Notes: a model not told the origin generated them from the sequence alone. A stretch of DNA of 64,000 bases from Valencia hispanica (GCA_963556495.2 OY747701.1:34092501-34156500), one strand, 5' to 3'; shown: positions 13,213-28,200, counted from the first letter of the stretch. A program made the numbers and translations.

Positions 13213-16200
13213 CTGAAAATAGACAAAAGAAATTATTACCTTTACTGTCAGAGATCTAAACATTATCAGGAAAATCCGAAATGTGCATTAACTGTGTTTA
13301 TGGAAACTCTATAACTCTATGATGGCTAGCAAAGTATTAATACCTTTACAACCACAAACTTCAATGTATTTAAATGGATTATATGTGATACATTTTCTTT
13401 ACAAATAAAAATCTGAAAAGTGTGGTGTGCATTTGTATTCAGCCTCCATGCTTCATTACCCTGTAGAACCATCTTTGTACAGCAATTACAGCAGATTCCT
13501 TGGTTGTTTCTTACAGCTTTGCAAGGGTAAAGACTGAATCTTTTGCCAAATTCTCTTTGCAGATTAACTCAAGCTCTGACAAATTAGATGGAGAGCATTT
13601 GTGAACATTAATTTTCAAGTATCTCCACTGATACGTGGGGTGTTTCTCAATGCCAAGGAACCTCGCCTTGATACCTTGGTCCTGCCCCGGTTGCCTAGGA
13701 GACACGTCAGCAGGGACCGCCAAGGCATGTTCCAATGTTCATGTGCTACCGAGGCGTCTGTCCTCCGTTTGTCTGCCGTTTAGCTAACTGACCAAGGCTA
13801 CATGGGAGGTTCCTTGATGCCTTCCCTCTGTCAAAAATTTCCCAGAATACATTGCGGTATTTTCGAAGTTGCAGCTTTGGTTGCTAGCAGGTACTAATTC
13901 GCTTTCACATTTGATTTAAGCAATATATACACAATTTTAAAAAGTAAAACTCTCATTATACATCTATATTGAAACTTATACGTATAAAATAAAACGATGG
14001 GCGGGACGTAAACAGAGCGCGTAAGCAAAAGGCGGGCCCTGGGAAGCGGTCACGTGATGTAAGTCTGTTCCATTTAACTGTTTTCTTTGACCAAGGAAGG
14101 ACAGTGTCCTCGTAAGCAAGGCGCCTCGCCTACCGAGGCATTGCCTTGGTAGGCGAGGTGCCTAGACATTGAGAAACACGTTAGGTGTTGAGTTCAGGCC
14201 ATTTTAACATGAGAATGCTTTGATCTCAACCGTTCCATTGTAGCTCTGCCCGTATGCTATGCGGTTCTGATGAATGCTGTGGCTTCCGTAGGATGTTGAA
14301 GCCATTATTAATGCATATATTGTATTTTAATGCAACTCCAGGTACAATAAGCGCGATCAGAGGTGAAGCTGATTTTTCCCTTATGGTTCAAATTATCTCA
14401 GCAGCGAAATCCATCAAAGAATAAATTAAGAGTTCATATCCTATTTTGAAACCTCCATGAAACTGCTGTTTGCAGAATGACTCATTGCCCCAGTATTTCT
14501 GAGTGTGACTTTTTTATTCCCACATGTGCTCAACTCATTGATATTAATTAGTTCATTAGCAGAAAGACCTTGAAGCTGTGCCACGATCAATAACCACGAT
14601 AGAGTAGAACAACCGGAGTCTTATAACAGATAATTGTTCGTGTTGGAAAGCTGGCAGATTGGCTGACAGCATCTCCATCTGAAGTAATTGGAGAGGCTAT
14701 AATTACAGTCACAGCAGCACAGAGCAATCCAAATTGCCCACACTGCCATGATGTTGGCACATGGCATTAACTCCTCCTCAGGCACTTACTGACCTCCTGT
14801 CCCAATGCCCTGAGTGCGGCCTTCACAGCCCTGCATTAGGTTTCTAACAGTCAGACTTGGATTGCATTTAGCCATTCAGCATTTTGCTCACTCAGTTGAA
14901 ATGTATGGGTAAAGTAAGCAAAGAGCCAGTGTGTGGCCTATCCACACACCAAACCACACCATTACTCTTACATCCCCATATGGCAGTAGAGTTGACCACG
15001 AGGAGTTTCTTGCCTGAGCTTAGTCCACTGGAGCTAATGAAAGACATGAAAGTGATTTGTGAAACATGGCGTGCAAGCACAGAACCCACTACATGCACCA
15101 TTACAGTGAATATCAATCAAGCAGCTTTCTCTGGCATAGTCTGCATTGCCCCGTCAAATTTACTAATCAGTTTCATGTTCAAATTTAGCAATGTGATTTT
15201 ATCAAATATCAACAAATCATACAACTACCCATGTATAATACTATATTTTGAACTAAAACCTGAAATATTTTATTTATCTATTTTATTTATCATACGACCC
15301 GTAACTCTCGTAAAATGCTTCGAGCGGAAGTAGACGCGTTTCGCAAACATTGGGTAGCGACAGGCAGACCCCCCCAGAAAAGGTCTACACACCTTGCTGT
15401 CCTAGTGGCGGATTGCTTCACAACAACCGAGAAGTATAAAAGGAAAACGTCTCCGTCAGTATGTGTGCGTGTGGGTGCAAACTTGCAGATGGAGAAGTAT
15501 AGACTAGGCTTAACTATTTTAATAGTTATTGGATGTAATAGTTTTATAGTTGTGGATGTAAAAAGACCGTTGTTGTTGGAGATGGGTCTTTCCTGGGTTT
15601 GGAAATGTGGCTTAGAATGGTAAGTTGTCATTTATTTGCTTTCTGAGTGGTTTGACAAAAGCGTGTACTGTGTCTACAGTTATGATTGTATCGTTGATTG
15701 GCATACATCATTTGAATCACAAGCAGAAATAGGATGGTGTTGAAAATCAGCCCAGGAGCTTGAAAGTTTCTTTACCTCCAGTGGGTTGTGGATCAGAATT
15801 TTTTATTTTTTTCCCATGAATATCTCAACCTTTCTGGCTCCGAGGCGACCTTTATTTGGAAGCACTGTGAGGTTAGGCGGCCTTCCTTTCAAAGCAGAAG
15901 AGAGCTACTGACGTCTGGTAGCAGCTAGCAAACAATATCAAAATTGTTGACAGCAGAATCCAGCAAAGCAGCAAGAAGTACTGATCACTCGCAGCTGTAG
16001 CACCACCAGTAGTGCTTACAAAGATCTTCTATATAGGAAGATGCCTTACTCATGTACACAAGCAGACACACAGCAGGATCATAACAGTGGCTCAACTGCA
16101 GCTGCTTTTAGAGAACAAAAACAAACATTCTGGCCACCGATCTAGAACAGACCGGCCATCTGGGAAAACTCCCAAACCTCCCTCTGGCCAGCCCGGCCCT

Positions 16201-19200
16201 GAAAGAATCTCAGCTTTCAAAAGATGTACAATATGATGTATAATATGAATATGTACATAGAAAGGGTCTCAAAAAAAGCCAGATTTGACCCGGAAGTATG
16301 TAACACACTGCCAAGTGGGTTTCATAAAAATTGAACCCCCCAAAGAAAAAAAGCCCCAGCTAAATTGCCCTGTCTGCCCCTCGGCCACCAGCACGCCCCA
16401 CTATATGAGAAGCAATGCTTTAGTGTGAGTTTGTGCTTGCATTATTGTGCTTCTCTGTGTTAAATGTGATGGACCAGCAACCATTCGTCCTGTGGAGATT
16501 GGCACAAATCATACTGTGACTCTTCAAGAAATGAGCAAGTGTATGAAATTGACAGACAGGTGGATGTTTTCAATCAAAAGTGGGAGAGGGATTCAGAAAT
16601 ACGGATTTCAGATTTTTCTAATGTGAACAGACCGTAGGAGAGTTATTTTTAATAAATTACCTTTAGTCTAAATATTCACTGGATGTTTTTACAGCCAAGG
16701 AGGGTAGGCAGTATCTCAGCTACTGAACCCTTTGCCTAAAAGTTGTTAAACTATGCATGTTTTTTTGTTGCAGTTTTGAATTATTTTTTTAACTAAATTA
16801 ATCTCTGATGTAAATTGCAACTATTTAAACATAATGCAACATTTATTTATCTTTGAATCTTTTATAAATGAATAATGAACCTCATTAGAACCTCAATAAA
16901 AAGACAGTCTAGTAAACACCTAAACAGCGAGATTACCTTTCAGATTGGATGCCATTTTTTAGGACTCCAGTATAACTCTTTCTTCTTTCCAGTGGCAGAA
17001 CATCGACAAAACCACCATCTGCTTTGATTACTCCTGCATGGATGGCTGCTTTGCAAATGCTAGAGTTCTGTGAAGAATGGAAAGGATGAGAAAACTTTAA
17101 CACTCTTAAAAAAGATACTCTTTCACCACATAAACCTTGTACACACACAAGCGCACACACCTACACACACACACGCACACACAAGAAGGAGTGTGTAGAA
17201 GTCTGGCTTTAGCACGAGCCAAAGGTTCTTATCAGCAGAGTAAAATCATTCAATTCCAATCAAAACACAGATCACACTCTAAGGTCATGCAATGATTTTA
17301 ACCAGAGGTTTTATATTCCGTGTTTAACCAACATTTAGCCTCCTTACCACTGTACAAACATATCTGGGTGATCTGGTTTGCAAAAAATTCTTTAACCCTT
17401 TATTAGGAGCAAGAGGGCCTGCTTCAAGGTCTCTCTTTGTGCTGTTATCTCTACCCAGTGGACAGCTATAAAAGGTAGTTTCATCAATAGATAACTGCGC
17501 ATAATCCTGTTTGGCTGTGCAGATTTGCTGCTCAACAAATTTGCTGCTTTAATAAAATATGTGGTTCAGTTCAAGAAAAAACATTTACATAGAGGGATTT
17601 ACCCACAGTGATAATGATGTTAAATACACAGTTGAAGCTAAAATTATCCAAGGATCCAACAATTAAAATAGGTAATCAAAACAAAAATTAAAGGTGGCTT
17701 ATTCAAATAAAATGACACAAAAATGACACTTTTAATGACTAGTTCAGTCTCAAAATGATTTAACCCCTTCATGACAAGCATCTTCAGTACCTAGTAAAGG
17801 GCTCTTTGTTGTTATTACCAGCTGCAAAGATAGGCTAACAACTTCTTACCTCACTCCTCTTGGGCAAAGGCTAATAGTTCACTAATATTCCTGTGTTTTT
17901 GTACTCCGACTGTCTCTTTTTTTTAAAAGCTGCAGGAGATTTTAAATACAGTTCAACTCAGCCAAGTCATTGACTTGTTCTAAAATGAGATTATAACGCA
18001 GCACCGAGCAGACTACCAATGTTATAACCAGCTAACACCAATGTAGAAAAAATGTCAGAATTCCATGATTTAAACCAAATAAAAACTAGAAGAAATGATT
18101 AACCAATTAAGCTTCTCCCCCTGCTGTCTGGATATTTTACTTACGGCTTTCCTTAAGAAAGTTTTTCCTGTCATTGAGTCTGATCTGATTAAAATAGTGA
18201 ACTCATCCCTCCTGTCAGGTGTCTTCCCCCAGGCTTTAAAAACAGCAGTTATTAAACCACTGCTTAAACAGAACAACCTGGACAACATGTTAATGCAGAA
18301 CTACAGGGCTCCATCCTGGGGCCCCTCTTATGTAATATCTACATGATCCCACTAGCCCAGATTATAACAACCAATAAGATTAGCTACCATAACTATGTAG
18401 ATGATACTCAGCTCTACATTACGATGTCACCAGGTGACATTGAACCAATTCAAACCCTAAGTAAATGCATCGACCAAATCAATGGATGGATGTTCCATAA
18501 CTTTCTCCAGCTGAACAGAAACAAAACAGAAGTAATTACTTTCGGGCCTAAAGAGGAACGATTAAGAGTAAGCATAAAGCTTCGGTTAATACAGCTAGAA
18601 ATTACTGATCAGGCCCGAAATTTAGGTGTAGTAATGGACTCAGATCTGAACCTCCATTGTCACATAAAGGCAATAACAAGGTCAGCCTTCTATCACCTGA
18701 AGAACATTTCTAGGATTAAAGGACTGATGTCGCAACAGGACCTCGAAAAACTAATCCATGCGTTTCTCTTTAGTCGAATTGATTACTGTAACAGCGTCCT
18801 CACAGGTCTGCCTAAAAAGTCAATCAGACAGCTGCAGCTGATCCAGAACGCTGCTGCTCGTGTCCTCACTAGAACCAGGAAAGTAGAGCACATCACCCCA
18901 GTTCTAAAGTCCTTACACTGGCTCCCTGTAGCTCAGAGAATAGGCTTCAAAATACTTTTACTAGTTTATAAATCATGTAATGGCTTAGCACTAAAGTATG
19001 TTGAAAATCTACTGTTACTATACCAACCCACCAGATCACTCAGGTCCTCTAATTCCAGTCTACTTAAGATTCCTAGAATCAGAACCAAACATGGAGAAGC
19101 AGCTTTCAGTTTCTATGCTCCTCTAATCTGGAACAAATTTACAGAAAACTGCAAAGCTGCTGAAAGTTCTTTTAAATCACAACTAAAAACGTATCTGTTT

Positions 19201-22200
19201 AGAGCTGCCTTTGAGTAATGCTTTGATGTATCATGTTTTTTGTATGCTTCTTGTTGTTTTCACATTATATGCTTTGTCTGTGTTTTATTGCTATTTTTAT
19301 TTTACCTCTTAATCATGTAAAACACCTTGAATCACCTTGTTGTTAAAAGTGTGCAATACAACAAAATTGCCTGGCCTTGCCTGGCCTTGCCTTGCCTAAA
19401 ACCCAAACTTGGCAGACATTTTCATATGCTTAGGTCAATTGTCCTTTTTGAAGGTTCAATGGTGCCTAGGCTCTAGCTTCGTCACATACGGGATTCTCTC
19501 CCAGGACTTCCTGAACCCTGGCTGAATCCCGTTTTCTCCTCCAAATGCTGCCGTGTTCCACTGCCCGAGGAAGAACATCATTCAACCACTACCATGATTC
19601 ACTGTAGGAAGTGGGACCTTTTCAGTGTATGCTCCATTCTTCCTCTTCTGAAAATACAGTTGAAGTTTTTATTACCGTAATCTACCCTTAAAGAGGAATC
19701 CCAAAACCTATTTGGCTCATTTCTATAGTTGTGAGAAAACTGGAGTCAATTTTTTCTTGTGCTTTTTTATGCTTTTGGGTCAGTAATGGTGTGTGTCTTG
19801 GAGTTAACACATGGAGCTTTTCTGCATTGAGTTGTGGAGACTGAAACCTCAGTGGGTTCTGCCATCAAGTCTTGCTGCAGGCCTTTTGCACGTGCCTCCT
19901 ATGTCTTGAACCATCAATGTCTTAAAATAAATGTTTTTTTTTTCTTTTAAACTTACAGAATATGCTTCCAAATATATATCTTGGTGTATCTGCAAATACA
20001 CGGACAGACAGGATATATACATACACACTAAGTGTACATGTATACACCCTGCTGTCCACTCAGAGACCCATGCTGATATTATTTGATTTATAGACCATCT
20101 CTAAGGCAAACCAAAGGTAACCAAAGCCCTTACCAATAAAAACAAATCTATAAAACCTAAAATAATTGCCTTATGTTGTCCAAAAGAGACAACCAGACAA
20201 TAATTTAACTGCTTTCCAGTAGTGGTGTGTTCTAGAGATGTTTGCATACATATTAGTGTCCATTATTCAGATTATTCAGACTTTTCAATCATCATCTGTA
20301 AAAGGTGACCCAGAGAATCAAAAGGACCTTTCAATTAGAGCTACTCATCCTCTAAATAACAACAAATGACTTTATGATTGATAGGTTTATTGACAAGAAA
20401 GATGAGAAACCTGCACATAGTATTCGGAGTAAAACAGTATTCAAATAGTTATTTGTAATGCAAAGAAATTTTAGTTATCTTAAAAAGATGTATGTGAAGA
20501 GAAATCAATGGTTTACATTATTTTGTCCACTTAGTTTTGAGCTTGAGCTCTTACTAAGTTTCAGAAGGACCCTAAATGTACAAACGGCCCACAGTAAAAA
20601 ACATACTAGAACAGTTCTGGAGATCTTTCAGCTGGATTTATGATCACTTTGTAAATATTTATGAATACTCACGTCTGCATAGATGTTGCTTCCAACTACA
20701 GGCGACCAGTAGGAAGGCTGAGTCTTACAGCTGGCTGGACAGATGATTCTGAGAACCCCAGAATTACACACAAGTTACTAATTATGTTACATTTATTAAC
20801 AATAAGTGGCCACATGAGGATTTTCAATCACATCACACATTCAAGTCACATTATAGATTATCTTATAATTTTGCCTTATAAACTTTAAATATTTGTAGCA
20901 TTAAGGACTCTAAGGAGTTCAAAATATCTGCTAGGGCATTCAACATTTAAAAAAATCTACTCAGTAAAAAACAAGTGAGTGCAGGCACCTTGGACAGTGT
21001 GAGAATGGTCGTTTAAAAGGGCAGATTTCAGCCACTGTGGTGTAGCAATCAGCATTATATTCTGTCAATCAGAGAAAAAAGATTAATAGTTATTAATCAA
21101 TATTAATATGCAGGATAATATGTACTGGTTTCAATTAAATGTTTTGATTCTACACAATCCTTTCCTAAAAATTAGGATTTACTAACCATCCACCTTGACC
21201 ACCACAAAGGAGTTGCCAGGTTTGTATTTGCTATAAAAACAGAGAGATGCATCAACTTTTGTGTTTTAATTGATAAAGTACAAAAATAAAGAAAAAAGGA
21301 TTTTAGTAGGATACAAATTCTATATGATATATAGGCTTTCCTCTCATGTTCATCAATGGTAAATGTTGATTCCGTACATCTTATTTTGTGGTTGCACTCA
21401 TGGGGTTCAGGAGCCATTAATTAGATCCTAAATTTAACTTTGTATTTATTTTTGCTTTAATTTACAAATATTTCAGAGAGGAATTTATAAATTAACTAAT
21501 AGCTCCATTTAATTTCAAAAAGCAATTGGAAAGAGTAGATGTATCTACCTGTGAGATTCAACTCCATTTTTTGTTGATCTGACAAAGAATGGCAACTTGT
21601 CTGTCCTTGTGACGTCAACCAGCCCCCCATTGTTGTCGATGATCCCAGCATGGATAGCAGCTCGGCAAATACTTGATTGCTGTAACAACAAGAAGTGTAC
21701 TTTAATGTTTTGATTAAAGTTATAAATTGTTCTAAGATGCACAATGATTCATTTTTGACTCACCACATCATAAGAAACAGTCCCCCAAACTTTCCCTTTC
21801 TTATTTAAACAATTTGCAGGACAATTGTGTCTACAGAAGAAGAAAATAGGCTCATATTAAAGAGGAAGTATACTCTAAGTGAATAATTGGGTAATTTTCC
21901 ATTAAAAATCCTTGTGTCCTGACCTGTTGCAGGCTGCTCCTTTACACTTGTCACGCAGCCTCGTCTCACACTTAATGTTGTGAGCTGCAATAATGAGACA
22001 ACACATTGAAATTAAATGTGGATGGATGGATGGATGGATGGATGGATGGATGGATGGATGGATGGATGGATGGATGGATGGATGGATGGATGGATGGATG
22101 GATGGATGGATGGATGGATGGATGGATGGATGGATGGATGGATGGATGGATGGATGGATGGATGGATAGATGGATGGATAGATGGATGGAATGAATTTCT

Positions 22201-25200
22201 GTGTGTACCAAGATAAGGGTTGCTGGGATTCTTTGGGGATGATGTCCTTGGGGTGGCAGGTTTGGGAGAGGAGGGCTTGGTTGCAGGTTTCTTGGGAGGT
22301 CTGGGGGTCGGTTTGGAGGTAGTCCGAGGTGCCAGGGGCACCTGAGGCTTTTCCACCTCATTCATGTCCTCTGTTTCCGAGCGCTGAGAGTCTGGTAGAG
22401 TTCATATAGGCAGACATTAGGTTGATGTATTCATTAAAGGGAAAATAGGTTGGCAATAAAATGTAAGAGTTTTCCTAGATTGGGTTTAAGCTGTTCATTG
22501 TCTCTCTTAGTGTGCATTGCTACTGCTCTTTATATCTGTACCTATGTGTCAAATATCTATTTGTATCAATCAAATACAATGTACCGGTAGTACATAACTG
22601 TGAAGTGGAAGAAAAATGCCACATGGTTTAAAAATTTTTTCTATAAGCAAAGATCTAAAATGTATGCATATAAAAGTGTTTATTCTCCTTGGGTCAATAC
22701 CTTTTAGAACCAACATTTCCGGAAACAGGAATCATTGGACCTTACAGTTGGAAGACATTTTGGGTTTGTCTCTACAAGATTTCAGAATCTAGAAACTGTA
22801 TTTTATGCAAACGTTTTTGCAAAGCAGCTCAACATCATTCAAACTGGATGGATAGCACCTGTAAACATATATTTTGAAGTCTTGCAACAGATTCTAGTAG
22901 GAAGTCTTCCAATTGTAAGGTTGTGGGTTTGATTCCATCTTCTTCCCCTGTCAGAAGTCCATGTGCCAACCCCAAGAAAGGCACGTCTCAGTCAGATTCT
23001 TCAGTCCATTTACCTGGGACGCTTTAACTGTTCTTACTAACCGATGCAAAGTTTCAGACATTTGTGATGTTATAGTTGTATTCATATCCTCTTTTTCCAA
23101 CCAGGCCTGATTGAGTATTCCCTTTTAATCAGAGTCGTTTGTAACAAATTAAGAAAGGGATGGAGAGTTGGAGTTTGAATTCAGATTCCCCCTGAAGCCC
23201 TAGTCATAAGCTGACCTTGGTAACGGATTGGTTTGTGAATGCATGTGTTTTTTAAGTGTGAATGGATACATGTGACATGTAGTGTAAATGTTTTAAAAGT
23301 TTAATAAAATGTCACTCAGACTGTGAAAGTTCATTACAGTTGTAGTCCATCTAAAGCATCTTCAGAACCAAGAAAAAAAGTCCAGTTGCTTCTGTTTAAG
23401 CACTTAGGATTAAATTGACCTGAGTCACTGAGAGGTTTTTTCCACCAATCTAGTTCCAGTGCTCAATTAGTGCATTGCTTAGCATAAATTCCTTCTGTTT
23501 CCACCACTGCTAGCCCTGGCACCAATAAACTGGTGCCACCCACCCAACCTTGAGCTGGACCAGAGGAAAGAACCACTTTCATCAGGAGCTTGAGGTTGGG
23601 AAGGGTAACCAGTAACCAATCAAAAAGCTATGCCTTTAATTCCTGAATTAGTTTTTGTGGAGAAACCTTAGAGAATCTACTGTGACAACACTTTTTGTAT
23701 TGACTTTGAGTATGTAACTTCAACAAAGTAGTTCATGTGGCCATTTTTTAATGTATTTTCATAATTACAGAGGAATGTCTCACCTTTGTAGCACAGATTG
23801 TTTCTACATCCTCCTCCATAGCTTGGAGGGCACTGAGAACAAGGGCGACCATGTTGATATGGGGCCTCTCCGATCCAGTTTCCCCTGCACAGACAAGGAA
23901 AATTAAGTATCAAGGAATGGTGGCTTTGTTATTACCGCAGGAAACTCCCAGTACCTAACAAAGAGAATTATTAAAGTAATTTTACTCTTAAATTTAGATA
24001 CATTTTAACGCCCACCAATGTCAAAACATAAATTGTTTAACATTTACTAACCATGTACAGGGTAATGCAAACAAGTCCAGAGGTTGTTAATGAACAGTGG
24101 AACATGGAGGAATACTGATCTTACTTTGGGGAATAGTTGCACACAAGGTAAACAGCATTCTCCCATATTTCTCCCCACACGTTCATCCTTGGACACACAT
24201 GCACAGCACAGCCCACTCGGTTCGTGGTTGCCCAGACCAGCTGAAATGAGGAAAAATAAGTAAAGGGCCAAAATTAGCACTGGGATTTTCTGAATGAAAG
24301 ACTTTATATTTCTAGACTGACATTTCTCGCATTCATTAATTCAAGAGGAAACACTTAAATTGACTGTTTTAATTAACAGGGATACAGAAACCTGGGTCTC
24401 TCATCCTGCCTTAGTCTGGTGTGATGTTTCTTTTCATTCCTGTTATATTTTAAATGTTTTTAAAATGGTATGCCTAGGTTTAAATCTCAAAAGATGAAAA
24501 GATCTATAAAAACATGCAGCTGCAGAGGTGCTACAGATAAATCATGTCCCATTTGACTGGAATTAAAACGTTGCCTATTCCAAAGCTCCTCCCAACACCT
24601 CCCTCCTAAACATGCGTCCTCCCCCTCCTCAGGAATGTTCGCCTTTTTCCTTGTATGCTTTGGGGCCGGTGGAAGCAGTGAGTCAGCACACAGACTAACA
24701 TGTGTCTCTAACTCAGCACAATGCAATCAAAAGGTAGCATTGGAGTGGGACAGCCTGGACGGCAGATACTTCAACAAACGGAAGACAGACAGTCAGGTAA
24801 AGGCTCTGCCCCTCCGGCTCCTGTCAGCAGCACCTTCAAAGGAACCCAGGTCAGGCAGTGCAGGATGTCTCCTGAGTCTGGAAATGACTGCCAGATGAAA
24901 GTGATCCGGTTTCAGGGTGAAAGCAAAGAGGAGAGCGTGAATGTTTCCATAAAGTCAATCCAACAGCTTTGAAGCTGACTGTAGGCCTGCTCTTCTATCT
25001 ATGGATCTTGGTTCAGTTTTTAATTAGCTCATTTAGACATTTTCTTCTTTAAGGCCTCACTCTTTGCTTTGGACATTTTAATAAGCAACTGCTGATCCAA
25101 TTAAGCATGCAGTTATATTTAACTGCTAAGAGATTTGGTAATTTTATTAAACTCTAATGAAATTGTAATGTTTACAGGAAAAACAGATGACGTGGGTCGT

Positions 25201-28200
25201 CACCCAGGGCACCACTGAAAATAAAATAATATATATATATATAATTTCTGTCCCAAAAAAGTTTTCTATTGCTTATTTCTATTGGTTTTACTCATCTGGG
25301 AGCAAATGCATCATCTTTGTGATGCACAAGGACGACATCTGTCCCCCACTGCACCTTGCTGACGACCTTAAAGTCGGCATGTGAATCAAGCTTAAAATCT
25401 CAAATTTCTGGAGAAGTCAAACTTGAAATTGATTATTCACTACAGTTTTTTATTTATTTATTTATTTTACACAGAGACTGAGATAAGAGTGATTACCATG
25501 ATATATGTACAGGTAAATTCTGAACTGAAGTATTCTGCATGGATATAGATCTTTAAAATACCATTTGGTTTCTGAAAACTATTGAGATATTTTGTTTTCT
25601 GAAAAAAGTTAAAAAGAGAATAGCTAAAAGTAGATAAAAGTAGTTGTCATATTAACAGGTGCAGAAAGAAGGAATTGCCATGGAAAATATTAATGCTAGA
25701 ACCGTTTTAAACGTCTTTCCTAAAGCACTTCAGTCTTAAATCTTTGTCCGCAGGGTCAACATAGAGCTTTACGAATCCTTTAAGAAAACTCGTGTTCTAA
25801 AGGGTTGAACACATCAGTGGTGTGGTAGGTCCTATTAGTTTTGTTATAGCTTCCAGCATAACCACTAGTGAATAAACATCAGGGATCCGTTCTGTCTTGC
25901 TCATTTTAGTGCAACGCGTCCGATTTGTGGTGATGGGATAAATGATGTGTGTAACGCATCGATCCCTCCTGGTCTCAGTGTCTTTTTCCTATAAATCAGT
26001 TGGATGATTCAAAGAGTGTTTGTAATTACGACACGACAGCACACCCTCGACCCAGTAAGCTGGCTGATCTTTACCTGTCAAGGAGATGAGTGTTTTATTA
26101 AAGAGGCAAAATACTTATATCAAAAGGGTCGGCCTTCTCCTACCTGAGTATAGTGGGTGCACATAGGCCCTGAGCAGCGGTCAGGGCACCACGGGTTGCA
26201 CTCTTGAGGGTACGGGTAGGTGTAGTCCTTTACTTCATCGTACCACGCCTGGACATGGAAGGCAGGTGAGCGGTATCTGTAGGGCCAATGCACACACACG
26301 CACACACAGACACACACACATTTAGAAAAACAGTGGGCTTAGTCACAGCCGGTCCAGCTACCTGGGGCAAAAGGGAAATATCTGAGGGAGCTGCCAGGTG
26401 CTTTGGCTCAGACTTGAGAAACACTGCATAAATCTCTCTTCCCTGCCTCCATTCACTCCTCAGAAGATAAGTCCGAATTTGACCCAGCGCAAAGAACTGC
26501 AGGCTGGTCTCACATAACAAGGGGAAATTGAATCAAGTTGAAAAAAAAAAGGGAAACTTAAACATGGCACCATCGCCTAAGTAATCAGCTAAAGCTCTTA
26601 TTATAAACATGTCTTTTAGCAGAGTTGAAAAGTGCTGATGGAGCCGAGAAGGAGAACGGAAAAAAATTACTCAACGTCAGGGTGTGTTGGCAAAGAAAGA
26701 AAAAAGGGGGAAATGAGCTTGAGAGAATCAGAGCAGATTCCTGGAAGGGCACCTGCTGTGACATCCCTGTGTTGTTATACACAGAGACCAACTGTGTCAG
26801 ACCATTCAAAGACACGCTTCCTTGCCACTGCTTTGGTCTTCCACAGATTTTGGATGAAGTTCAGGTCTAAACTCAGCCTATGCCAGTCCTGTATGTTGTT
26901 ATTGTTCACTGTACAATATTTCAAGACCACGCTAGCAATATTTTTCAGATCACTATGATGTTGGAGAGGTTTTTGCAGATGTTTAACTCGGTTGTTTTAA
27001 TGTAGATCTCAGACAGACCCACTGGATGAGTATGCCCATTCCTGATATAAGCATCACAAGGTGGATAACACAGAGACATCCAACACTGGTGTCTATACCC
27101 ACCACTTCACCCATGTCGATATGTAAAAGCTTGCTTAAGCTTTCCTTCTGCTCACCTAGAAGATATTTGAGCGTTATGTTCTGCAATCAAACATGTTGAA
27201 ATGAGGATAAAATACTTTGGAGAGATTTAACTACAAAAGCACTACATTATTCCCTTTGCTTAGGTGCATAGGCCTTGCAATTTTTTTTTTGCAGTTTTGG
27301 TCTTTAGATAACTACATTTTTCCAGATATGAAAAGGAACTGTCTGCAACAACTCTTCTTACTACTCACGTGTCACTTTTTACCCAGCTTAGAAGTATTTT
27401 TAGCAGGCTTTGATAACTAAGTAATTAAAGTAGTTTTCTGTAGTTTGCTAAAAACAAATGAGGCTATGTGAGTCCAGTATACACAGTATCTCCTTGAAGG
27501 TAGTTAATTTGTTAATCAGGGGTCATAATTTGTCATATTCTATAAGAGCCAGCAGACCTATATTGAGATCAGAACCACAATCATTTGAAATAGGACAACA
27601 TATAAATGACTCTAAATAAATTTAATAAATACATTTAAATATATACATGTGATTTTGTCATCTTATAATTGTACAGTATATGCTCAAAATTCATGAAAAC
27701 ACTTGACCAATGGGAAAAATGGCAATGAGTAAGTAACACATGAGGGTTTAGAATAGTGAAGGGGTGAATTGAACAGGAGCCATTTGCAACTGCCTCTGAG
27801 AGAATAAGTCCAAAATTTATACTTTATGTTTTGCAGTTAATGACAACAGGTTTTTGGTTCATTTGTGCATTTGAATTAGCAAATAATGTTATTCCTTACA
27901 GGACATGTTTAACAGCACAGGGCTTTTGCACTGCTGCACAAGTTGTTAGTATGCTTTAAGGAAGGGATTCTCTGCAACCTGTCAGTGATAAATATGCTTT
28001 AGTATGTCAGAGTTTTATATCAGCGCATCAGCCAAATACTAGAGCTAAAGTTGTGTTTAAAGTGTTACAAGGCAAAATTGACTGAATTAAGCCATGTCAT
28101 AGAAGATAATCATATAATTCTGCATGAAAATATCAGTCTGGAGGAAAACGTATGCATGGGCACAACAATGATACGTAGCAAAAGTAGAAAATTAAAGTTG

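Noticed and set aside
15315..15623. Overlapping 102- and 113-codon frames on both strands
   Set aside because: No domain recognised, no splice fit to crispld2; kept only as a CpG-rich patch.
22006..22365. Long open frames made of a four-residue period
   Set aside because: They read through the CATC/GATG microsatellite; only the part overlapping crispld2 exon 7 is coding.
24635..24972. Two overlapping plus-strand frames in crispld2 intron 4
   Set aside because: Antisense to the host gene, no domain; considered at most part of a regulatory patch.
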